Source of the DNA: Prevotella sp.
GTDB lineage: Bacteria > Bacteroidota > Bacteroidia > Bacteroidales > Bacteroidaceae
Assembly: GCA_017424205.1 (NCBI GenBank)
Contig: JAFPAS010000056.1
Location: 1-12,017 of the forward strand
Reading direction: 5' to 3'
DNA: 12,017 nt
Both the position numbers and the translations under genes were made by a program. Positions 6,754 to 12,017 of this stretch are shown here, one piece after another. Numbering within the stretch: position 1 is the stretch's first letter; every line of letters begins with the position of its first letter. The notes beneath the pieces were generated by a model. It did not search any database. It saw nothing but the letters and a program-made list of their open reading frames with translations, and had not been told where the DNA came from.

Positions 6754-7289
6754 CAGGAAAATACAAAGGAAGGCGCTTTGATGTGCCGAGAACATTTAAG
6801 GCAAGACCAACTACAGACTTTGCTAAAGAAAATATATTCAATGTGCTGCAAGGCTATATCGACTTTGACGATGCCATGGCGCTCGACCTTTTTGCAGGCA
6901 CTGGCAGCATAAGCTTAGAACTCATGTCGCGCGGATGCCGACAAGTTATTAGCGTAGAGGCTGACCGTGACCATGCAGCCTTCATACGTCAATGTGCGCA
7001 GAAACTCAACGACGACAGCCTTGCACTGATTCGTGGTGACGTGTTCAGATTTCTGAAATCATGCCGTCAGCAGTTTGATTTCATATTTGCTGACCCGCCG
7101 TATGCGCTGAAAGAACTGGCATCAATACCCGATATAATAGTCCCTGCTGGACAGCCTGAAGGCGAAGGGCTATTGCGCGAAGGCGGAATATTCGTCTTCG
7201 AGCACGGAAAACAGAATGATTTCTCCTCACACCCTCGTTTCGTAGAGCACCGTTCATATGGCTCCGTAAACTTTAGCATATTTAAGTAG
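6741..7289 (+). CDS. rsmD: 16S rRNA (guanine(966)-N2)-methyltransferase RsmD
   Basis: A 182-residue SAM-dependent enzyme that methylates G966 (E. coli numbering) of 16S rRNA in the 30S subunit. The family N-terminus MRIVTGKYKGRRFDVP and the TTDFAKENIFNVL segment (24-36) match RsmD. SAM-binding motif I is DLFAGTG at 49-55, followed by the acidic VEAD at 72-75. The catalytic N6/N2-methyltransferase motif DPPY is at 118-121. Length equals the family norm. The start lies inside the end of the DUF3822 gene in a different frame. The 142-nt gap that follows separates it from dnaG, with no clear terminator, so continued transcription into dnaG is possible. Confidence 0.96.
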   Translation: MRIVTGKYKGRRFDVPRTFKARPTTDFAKENIFNVLQGYIDFDDAMALDLFAGTGSISLELMSRGCRQVISVEADRDHAAFIRQCAQKLNDDSLALIRGDVFRFLKSCRQQFDFIFADPPYALKELASIPDIIVPAGQPEGEGLLREGGIFVFEHGKQNDFSSHPRFVEHRSYGSVNFSIFK

Positions 7290-7372
7290 AACGAGGATTA
7301 AGATATATGTATTGAGGATTTGTAACTTTCCGCTTTAATATTTCCTGCCACTCCATTAATTTCCAAAACTGA

Positions 7373-7390
7373 GCAAATAATGCAAATAAT
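7373..7390 (+). repeat. Tandem 9-bp repeat GCAAATAAT in the dnaG leader
   Basis: Two exact adjacent copies (7373-7381 and 7382-7390) lie directly before the leader hairpin of dnaG. Confidence 0.7.
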
Positions 7391-7419
7391 GTCTGACTGA
7401 CACCAGCCGTCCGTCAGAC
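7391..7419 (+). promoter_or_regulatory. Hairpin in the dnaG leader
   Basis: GTCTGAC (7391-7397) pairs perfectly with GTCAGAC (7413-7419) around a 15-nt loop. It ends 12 nt before the dnaG ATG. It has no T tail, so it is not a terminator. It could influence translation initiation (inference). Confidence 0.5.
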
Positions 7420-7431
7420 AACGCCCACACA

Positions 7432-9525
7432 ATGATAGACCGACCAACCATAGAACGCATCCTTGCCGCAGCCGATATTGTCGACGTGGTATCAGAGTTC
7501 GTCACACTGAAAAAATCAGGAGCGAGCTATAAAGGGTTATGCCCGTTCCATGATGACACGACGCCTTCATTCTCCGTTTCACCATCACGCAACTACTGTC
7601 ATTGCTTCACATGCGGCAAGGGCGGCTCGCCTGTTGGTTTCATCATGGAGCATGAGCAGATGACGTATGTCGAGGCACTGCGATGGTTGGCAAAGAAATA
7701 TCACATAGAAATAAAAGAGCGCGAACTCACCAGCGAAGAGAAACAGCAGGAGAGCGAACGCGAATCGCTCTTCATCGTAAATGAATGGGCAGCAAAATAC
7801 TATCAGGAAATTCTTCAGAATGATGCTGACGGCCGCGCTATTGGCATGCAGTATTTCCGCTCAAGAGGATTTCGCGACGACATAATACAGAAGTTCCGTC
7901 TTGGATTCTCACTCAACGACCGCTATGCTATGCCGCGTGAGGCTATCAGCAAGGGATACAAAAAGGAGTTCCTGATTAAAACAGGATTATGCTACGCACG
8001 CGAAGAAGCCACAGACGAAACATCTGCATTAGCCGACCGTTTCTGCGGAAGAGCGATATTCCCATGGATTGGACTAAACGGAAAGGTTGTAGGATTTGGC
8101 GGAAGAAAGCTCGATAAAGCTACAAAAGGCGTACAGCAGAAATATGTCAACTCTCCCGATTCTGCCATATACCATAAAGACCACGAACTATACGGCATAT
8201 ATCAAGCACGAAAGGCAATCACTAAAGACGACCGTGTATTCATGGTAGAAGGATACACCGACGTAATATCCATGCACCAATGCGGAATAGAAAATGTCGT
8301 GGCAAACTCTGGCACTGCTCTATCAGAACACCAGATACATATGCTACGTCGCCTCACCAGCAATATCGTTCTGCTATATGACGGTGACGGAGCAGGCATT
8401 AAGGCGGCAATGCGAGGCACAGATATGCTACTGGCCAACGGAATGAACATCAAAGTACTGATTCTGCCCGACGGTGACGACCCTGATTCATTTGCACAGA
8501 AACACACCACAGAACAATACAGGGAATATATAGAGAAAAACCAGACAGACTTCATACAATTCAAGATTGACGTGATGCTCAACGGCGTGACCGACCCCGT
8601 AAAGCGTTCTGACGCCATATCGTCTATCGTGAAGAGCGTATCTGTAATACCAGACCCTATCGTTAGAGCAGCATACCTGCAAGACTGCGCCTCAAGACTG
8701 AACATGCCAGAGCAGACACTGCTGACACGCATGAACTCATATATCAGCGAGGAGAAAAAAGAGCGCAAGCGCCGACAGGAAAGACAGAATGCATCTTCCG
8801 AAACATCCGCAACGGACTTTGTTTCGCAAAGCGACAATGCTGCACATGCCACACCAGCAACGACACATATGGGTGCTGCTACTTCAAGCCCTGGCTCTAC
8901 CATAGCGTCAGGACCTCACAATAGTCAGCCCATAAACCGCAGGGCTGTCTCGCCAGGCAGAGGACGCAGAACTGCGCAAGACATGGAATTCAGGCTCAAC
9001 GATATATCGCGCATGATTATTGAGGCAGTCATACGTCATGGCGAGAAGATCATAAAGTCTGACGTACAAACAGATGATGGCAGTGTAATGTCGCTAACAA
9101 TGGCCGACTATGTCTACTATAATCTTGCAGCTGACGAACTGCAGCTGACGATACCTCTCTACAATAATATTCTCACTGAGGCTTTTGAAAATTCGCATCA
9201 TGAGGGATTCGACACTCAGCAACATTTCATTAACCACCCCGACATCGAAGTGAGTCGCATAGCATGCAGTATCGCCCAGGACCATTATGTGCTCTCTAAA
9301 AGCCTAGAGCATCAGCCTTCGCCAGAGGAGTTGCTGCAGCACATCGAACGCTTGCTGCTTGATTACAGACGTAACATCATCGACCAGAAACTTGTATTGC
9401 TACTGCAAGAAATAGAAAAAGCAGCAGACAATCCACAGAAGCTTGAACAACTCAGAACAGAATACAACACGCTGAACGACATCATAAAGAACATATCACG
9501 CGGCTTGGGCAATAGGCTAAGATAA
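7432..9525 (+). CDS. dnaG: DNA primase DnaG
   Basis: A 697-residue primase that makes the RNA primers for replication and works with DnaB helicase. The N-terminal CHC2 zinc domain has C37, H40, C58 and C61 (LCPFH...CHCFTCGKGG). The RNA polymerase core follows, then the TOPRIM domain with VEGYTD at 272-277 (E273), YDGDGAG at 316-322 (D317, D319) and DGDDPD at 347-352. A charged and then Ser/Thr/Ala/Pro-rich linker runs from about 440 to 515 and looks disordered. The C-terminal part from about 516 is helical, as expected for the DnaB-binding domain. The protein is about 100 residues longer than E. coli DnaG, largely because of the linker. The ATG at 7432 gives the normal N-terminus, MIDRPTIERILAAADIVDVV. 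The gene is followed after 65 nt by the kinase gene on the same strand. Confidence 0.98.
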   Translation: MIDRPTIERILAAADIVDVVSEFVTLKKSGASYKGLCPFHDDTTPSFSVSPSRNYCHCFTCGKGGSPVGFIMEHEQMTYVEALRWLAKKYHIEIKERELTSEEKQQESERESLFIVNEWAAKYYQEILQNDADGRAIGMQYFRSRGFRDDIIQKFRLGFSLNDRYAMPREAISKGYKKEFLIKTGLCYAREEATDETSALADRFCGRAIFPWIGLNGKVVGFGGRKLDKATKGVQQKYVNSPDSAIYHKDHELYGIYQARKAITKDDRVFMVEGYTDVISMHQCGIENVVANSGTALSEHQIHMLRRLTSNIVLLYDGDGAGIKAAMRGTDMLLANGMNIKVLILPDGDDPDSFAQKHTTEQYREYIEKNQTDFIQFKIDVMLNGVTDPVKRSDAISSIVKSVSVIPDPIVRAAYLQDCASRLNMPEQTLLTRMNSYISEEKKERKRRQERQNASSETSATDFVSQSDNAAHATPATTHMGAATSSPGSTIASGPHNSQPINRRAVSPGRGRRTAQDMEFRLNDISRMIIEAVIRHGEKIIKSDVQTDDGSVMSLTMADYVYYNLAADELQLTIPLYNNILTEAFENSHHEGFDTQQHFINHPDIEVSRIACSIAQDHYVLSKSLEHQPSPEELLQHIERLLLDYRRNIIDQKLVLLLQEIEKAADNPQKLEQLRTEYNTLNDIIKNISRGLGNRLR

Positions 9526-9590
9526 TTTTCTTCCTTACTAAAGGCAATGCCACCATATGTCACCCCGCAACAAACACCCATAAAACCTCC

Positions 9591-10574
9591 ATGCACGAAA
9601 GATATACCATACACGACTATCAGAGCATAGCCGAGATTAAAATGCACACCATGCCCTTCATCAATAAGGTTATTAGCGAAGGGCATGCTGCTGACATGAT
9701 TCTTGTATCAGAAGCATTGCAAGAGAAGAATCTGAGTCGTATAGCCGAGCGCATAGCTGCCGACGCACAAAAGAAAGTCGTGCTGCTTGCCGGACCGTCG
9801 TCAAGCGGAAAAACGTCTACAAGCAAGCGGCTATGCATACAGCTCATGACATGCAGGAAACATCCTGTTGCCCTGTCAATGGACAACTGGTATATAAACC
9901 GTGCAGACACCCCGCTCGATGAATACGGCAAACCAGACTTCGAGTCAATCTACTCCATTGACCTTAAACAGTTTCACACAGACATAGCAAGCCTCATGGC
10001 GGGTCAGGAGATTATGCTCCCTACATATAATTTTGTGACAGGCATGCGTGAATATCGAGGCGAGAAACTCCGACTTACCACCAATATGATTCTTGTAATC
10101 GAAGGTATTCACGCTCTTAACCCGATGGTGTCAGAACAGATTTCCCCCGACTCAATATTCAAGATATATGCCGCTCCCATGAGCCCAATATCGCTCGATG
10201 GCGAGATATGGGTGCCCACAACTGTCAACCGTCTGCTCCGACGCATCAGCCGTGATGTGCAGACCCGAGGACGACTGCCACAGGTAACCATAGCCGAATG
10301 GGATTCTGTGCGCCGTGGCGAGAAGAAATGGATAGAGCCATTCAAGGACGATGCCGACACTATCTTCGACACCTCTATGCTATACGAACTTGCAGCTCTA
10401 CGCAAGAAGGCAGAACCAGTTCTGATGGCAGTGCCCGACACCGTGCCAGAATATGCCGTAGCACAGCAGCTGCTGAAATTCCTAAGATACTTCCAGCCTA
10501 TCGATTTGGAGCAGATTCCACATACATCGCTACTCCGCGAATTTGTCGGCGGCTCTATATTTGATGCTGGATGA
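9591..10574 (+). CDS. Nucleoside (uridine-type) kinase of the phosphoribulokinase/uridine kinase family, lacking the usual N-terminal domains
   Basis: A 327-residue P-loop kinase expected to phosphorylate a nucleoside, probably uridine or cytidine, in salvage. Walker A is GPSSSGKTS at 68-76. The substrate-side aspartate motif SMDNWY lies at 96-101 (D98 as the likely catalytic base), YNF at 146-148 and EGIHALN at 171-177. The first 55 residues (MHERYTIHDYQSIAEIK...EALQEKNLSRIAERI) match the linker that comes just before the kinase domain in Bacteroidales nucleoside kinases. Those proteins, as I know them, are about 550 residues with an N-terminal TGS domain and a threonyl-tRNA-synthetase-like second domain. 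Here only 65 nt separate the gene from dnaG, so those domains are absent. The frame stays open a little upstream of the ATG, but no TGS-like sequence is seen there. Confidence 0.85.
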   Translation: MHERYTIHDYQSIAEIKMHTMPFINKVISEGHAADMILVSEALQEKNLSRIAERIAADAQKKVVLLAGPSSSGKTSTSKRLCIQLMTCRKHPVALSMDNWYINRADTPLDEYGKPDFESIYSIDLKQFHTDIASLMAGQEIMLPTYNFVTGMREYRGEKLRLTTNMILVIEGIHALNPMVSEQISPDSIFKIYAAPMSPISLDGEIWVPTTVNRLLRRISRDVQTRGRLPQVTIAEWDSVRRGEKKWIEPFKDDADTIFDTSMLYELAALRKKAEPVLMAVPDTVPEYAVAQQLLKFLRYFQPIDLEQIPHTSLLREFVGGSIFDAG

Positions 10575-10595
10575 GCAAAGCGAAACTTCGTCAGC

Positions 10596-10760
10596 ATGAG
10601 CAGCGGACGGAAAAGTGAAAACTGTTCTCTTTGCTCTGTTCATTTTGCACTGTTCTTCTGCCGTTTAGTGCGCGAACTGCAAATGCTGGCAAAGGTGAAA
10701 ACGGAAACTGCTTTCTTTGCACTGTTCTCTTACTCTGCTCTCGCTTACTCGCAGAATTAA
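10596..10760 (+). other. 54-codon ORF in the kinase-ridA spacer, doubtful as a gene
   Basis: An ATG-to-TAA frame fills most of the 214-nt gap and is in the same frame as the kinase, so a read-through of the kinase TGA would extend that protein. The peptide has two look-alike parts (HFALFF and FFALFS) that come from a DNA repeat, TTTGCACTGTTCT at 10644-10656 and 10716-10728. The composition is unlike the neighbours and no start signal is seen. I regard it as probably non-coding. Confidence 0.2.
10644..10728. repeat. Two 13-bp direct repeats, TTTGCACTGTTCT
   Basis: Exact copies lie at 10644-10656 and 10716-10728, 72 bp apart, inside a pyrimidine-rich stretch that contains further partial copies (CTCTTTGCTCTGTTC at about 10626). 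Confidence 0.75.
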
Positions 10761-10782
10761 ACCATAAATATTAAACCATAAA
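10756..10782 (+). repeat. 13-bp direct repeat ATTAAACCATAAA in the ridA leader
   Basis: Exact copies lie at 10756-10768 and 10770-10782, ending 6 nt before the ridA ATG. The A-rich composition is typical of translation leaders in Bacteroidetes, which lack Shine-Dalgarno sites. Confidence 0.7.
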
Positions 10783-10788
10783 ATAACC

Positions 10789-11163
10789 ATGAACGTAATT
10801 TCAACAACGGCAGCACCTGCTGCCATCGGACCTTACAGCCAGGCCATCGAAGCCAATGGCACAGTTTATGTCAGCGGACAGCTACCTATCGACCCAGCGA
10901 CAGGCGAATTTGCGCCAGGCGGTATTCAGGCACAGGCACGCCAGTCATTGACAAACATGAAGAATATCCTTGCTGAAGCAGGACTGACCATGCAGAATGT
11001 TGCGAAGGTGACAGTTCTACTTGCTGACATTGCAGACTTCGCTGCAGTCAATGAGGTGTACGCAGAATTTTTCTCTGCACCATTCCCTGCACGCAGTGCA
11101 TTCCAGGTAGCTGCACTGCCAAAAGGCGCAGGCGTAGAAATAGAGGCCATTGCCGTGAAGTAA
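10789..11163 (+). CDS. ridA: RidA family reactive intermediate/imine deaminase
   Basis: A 124-residue member of the YjgF/YER057c/UK114 family. It forms a homotrimer that hydrolyses 2-aminoacrylate and related enamines or imines released by PLP enzymes, protecting those enzymes. The signature is complete: AIGPYSQAI at 12-20 (Y16), S29 in VYVSGQLP, N88, R102 in PARSAFQVAALP, and E117 in GVEIEAIA. R102 and E117 line up with E. coli R105 and E120, which bind the substrate carboxylate and activate water. E. coli C107 is replaced by A104, a position known to vary. Length is standard. It is 214 nt from the kinase gene with its own A-rich leader, so it may have its own promoter, but I cannot point to a good one. 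Confidence 0.97.
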   Translation: MNVISTTAAPAAIGPYSQAIEANGTVYVSGQLPIDPATGEFAPGGIQAQARQSLTNMKNILAEAGLTMQNVAKVTVLLADIADFAAVNEVYAEFFSAPFPARSAFQVAALPKGAGVEIEAIAVK

Positions 11164-11192
11164 ATATCTGCTGCAGGCCTTTTCTCTCTTTT

Positions 11193-11282
11193 TTAATGCG
11201 GCGGTTTGCATACAGAAGCTTTTGCGACACACACCACTGATGTCACAAAAGCAATTACCACAGCACAAGCAAGCCGCCGCAT
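11193..11282 (-). other. Possible 29-residue hydrophobic peptide on the minus strand
   Basis: A complete ATG-to-TAA frame of 30 codons. The peptide begins MRRLACAVVIAFVTSVVCVA, with two arginines followed by about 16 hydrophobic residues, then KASVCKPPH. It looks like a membrane-inserted or exported micropeptide. It lies exactly between the arms of a long inverted repeat, so the start and end bases are also the stem of that structure. No clear -7 box is found upstream. It may be chance. Confidence 0.25.
11196..11282. repeat. Nested inverted repeats between ridA and tRNA-Val
   Basis: The outer arms are 11196-11209 (ATGCGGCGGTTTGC) and 11269-11282, 14 bp with one G-U position. The inner arms are GCTTTTG (11218-11224) with CAAAAGC (11246-11252), continued past one mismatch by GACA/TGTC. 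The whole could fold into one long structured RNA from either strand. There is no T tail on the outer stem, so it is not a classical terminator. Confidence 0.65.
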
Positions 11283-11382
11283 ATCATGTGTCATCATAGA
11301 GACAATATCAAAGACCATTCCGACTGTTTTCTTGATTCATAATAAGTTTTAGAGCAATCCCACAAGAAAAACACGCAAAAGT

Positions 11383-11413
11383 TTTGCAGATAAGAAAAAA
11401 GTCCGTACCTTTG
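11383..11413 (+). promoter_or_regulatory. Strong promoter of tRNA-Val copy 2
   Basis: TTTG (11383-11386), a 19-bp spacer and TACCTTTG (11406-11413) match the Bacteroidetes consensus exactly. The leader starts CACCCGCAA, as at copy 1, and ends with a small hairpin (CGATA/TATCG) touching the first base of the tRNA. Confidence 0.9.
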
Positions 11414-11441
11414 CACCCGCAAAAAGAAACCGATATCTATC

Positions 11442-11519
11442 GGGCGTTTAGCTCAGCTGGTTCAGAGCATCTGCCTTACAAGCAGAGGGTCGGCGGTTCG
11501 AATCCGTCAACGCCCACCA
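11442..11519 (+). tRNA. tRNA-Val (anticodon UAC), copy 2
   Basis: Same cloverleaf as copy 1: acceptor GGGCGTT/AACGCCC, anticodon TAC in loop CTTACAA, and T loop TTCGAAT. This copy encodes the 3' CCA (11517-11519). It is oriented opposite to copy 1 and is identical across the 75-nt tRNA body. Confidence 0.98.
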
Positions 11520-11528
11520 GGGGTGTTT

Positions 11529-11588
11529 CCTCGTGATTCTTTTATACTATTCCTTTTAGGAAGTATTTAGAGTTGCGAGGATTTTTTT
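11529..11588 (+). terminator. Terminator after tRNA-Val copy 2
   Basis: CCTCG (11529-11533) pairs with CGAGG (11576-11580). Inside, ATAC and TTCCT pair with AGGAA and GTAT to form a long interrupted stem. A run of seven T follows at 11582-11588. It begins 10 nt after the tRNA. Confidence 0.7.
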
Positions 11589-11652
11589 ATGCCCTTTTAT
11601 TTAGCCGATTGCCAGGCAACCGATATTAGGAGAAGGGAACAGATATACACAC

Positions 11653-11705
11653 ATATACGCTGAAAACAGAGGGCTCTATCGTCCCCACTGATTTCCAGCG
11701 TATAT
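11653..11705. repeat. Imperfect hairpin with ATATACGCTG arms
   Basis: ATATACGCTG (11653-11662) is the exact reverse complement of 11696-11705. Pairing continues inward with one bulge (AAAACAG with CTGATTT). On the plus strand a short T run (TTTTT) follows 4 nt later, so a terminator role is possible but weak. Confidence 0.5.
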
Positions 11706-11787
11706 CACATTTTTGAGTACTGGTCAATACACCCTTACTCAGCCTATTATTATTGATTCAAGTTTCGAATATTAAGAAGATATAAGG

Positions 11788-11874
11788 AGATAGAGGACGA
11801 TACATTTTAAGAAGTTATAGGAAGTTACAAGAGGATATGCCGCTTTCGACAGCGAAGATAGAGGACGGCACATT
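11788..11874. repeat. 19-bp imperfect direct repeat AGATAGAGGACGrycACATT type
   Basis: Copies lie at 11788-11806 (AGATAGAGGACGATACATT) and 11856-11874 (AGATAGAGGACGGCACATT), with two mismatches and start points 68 bp apart. Between them lie shorter echoes such as AAGTTATAGG/AAGTTACAAG. Confidence 0.7.
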
Positions 11875-11901
11875 GGCAAGCGGGTGTTATGCATCAAAAC
11901 T

Positions 11902-11968
11902 AATGTCATTTTTCTCCTTCTATCTTCATGTAACAAGACAAATGTCTTTTATCTCCTTCTGTCTTCAT
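11902..11968. repeat. 28-bp imperfect direct repeat at the right end
   Basis: Copies lie at 11902-11929 and 11941-11968 and share AATGTC...CTCCTTCT.TCTTCAT with three mismatches, period 39 bp. The core TCTCCTTCTATCTTC (11913-11927) is also present inverted, with one mismatch, at 11776-11790. Confidence 0.7.
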
Positions 11969-12017
11969 CTATCTACATGGAAAGCGGAACTTGCGAGACT
12001 TAAATTATTGAAAACTC

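Larger units (their letters stand above)
11589..12017. other. Repeat-rich non-coding right end
   Basis: No reading frame on either strand looks like a gene here, and no frame of useful length with a recognisable product exists. The stretch contains a small palindrome TTGCCAGGCAA (11609-11619), an imperfect long hairpin (11653-11705), a 19-bp imperfect direct repeat and a 28-bp imperfect direct repeat, the last two listed separately. Stop codons are frequent in all frames. It may be an untranslated region, a small RNA locus or remnant DNA. Confidence 0.5.

Noticed and set aside
7290..7431. A full consensus promoter for dnaG
   Set aside because: A TTTG occurs near 7318, but no TAnnTTTG follows at the right distance, so I did not list one.
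8202..8903. 233-codon minus-strand ORF
   Set aside because: It is antisense to dnaG across the TOPRIM region; the Ser-rich peptide is typical of a shadow frame.
10109..10597. 162-codon minus-strand ORF
   Set aside because: It is antisense to the kinase motifs and is Ser/Arg-rich without any domain.
11017..11268. Minus-strand ORFs of 60-83 codons overlapping ridA
   Set aside because: They run through the conserved 3' half of ridA in antisense and are Cys-rich by chance.
11902..11968. CRISPR array suggested by 28-bp repeats with 39-bp period
   Set aside because: Only two imperfect copies exist, with an 11-bp gap and no cas gene. This is not CRISPR-like.
11442..12017. tRNA-Val as the attachment site of an integrated element
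   Set aside because: No integrase gene and no partial duplicate of the tRNA 3' end are seen in the window. The second tRNA copy is complete and has its own promoter.

Overview
This window looks like an ordinary chromosomal segment of a Bacteroidales bacterium, most likely Prevotella or a close relative (inference). Four things point that way. Promoters have the Bacteroidetes form TTTG-N19/20-TAnnTTTG. Gene starts lack Shine-Dalgarno sequences and have A-rich leaders. Two lineage-typical proteins of unknown function are present (DUF3822 and a DUF6621-like protein). The DnaG, RsmD, rubredoxin and nucleoside-kinase sequences resemble Bacteroidales versions. No phage, transposase, CRISPR array or defence system was recognised.

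Left block (1-3420), all on the minus strand. From the right end leftwards it holds a tRNA-Val(UAC) gene with a textbook promoter and terminator, a 52-residue rubredoxin, a secreted DUF1593 / Sde182-like nucleoside-hydrolase-fold protein, and the first 315 residues of an AMP-forming acyl-CoA synthetase cut by the window edge. Hairpin terminators separate these genes, so they look like independent units.

Centre (3547-5838, minus). A 220-residue protein of unknown function lies downstream of a compact RecD/Pif1-like superfamily 1 helicase. The helicase is divergent from the plus-strand block. The two start regions form a perfect 20-bp inverted repeat in which each arm holds a -7 box and a start codon only 5 bp apart, so both mRNAs are probably leaderless.

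Right block (5929-11163, plus). The order is DUF3822 protein, rsmD (13-nt overlap), dnaG, a nucleoside (uridine-type) kinase lacking the usual N-terminal domains, and ridA. These are housekeeping functions: ribosomal RNA methylation, replication priming, nucleotide salvage and removal of reactive enamines. A second tRNA-Val(UAC) follows in the opposite orientation to the first. The two tRNA copies are identical over the tRNA body and differ only in the CCA position (CTA versus CCA). They bracket about 8 kb as an inverted repeat.

The last 500 bases hold no recognisable gene but carry a terminator, a long imperfect hairpin and several related direct and inverted repeats. I did not find a clear new multi-gene system. 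The best leads are the mirror-image leaderless promoters, the N-terminally shortened kinase, the alternative hairpins after the DUF1593 gene, the structured ridA-tRNA spacer with a possible tiny membrane peptide, and the repeat-rich right end.
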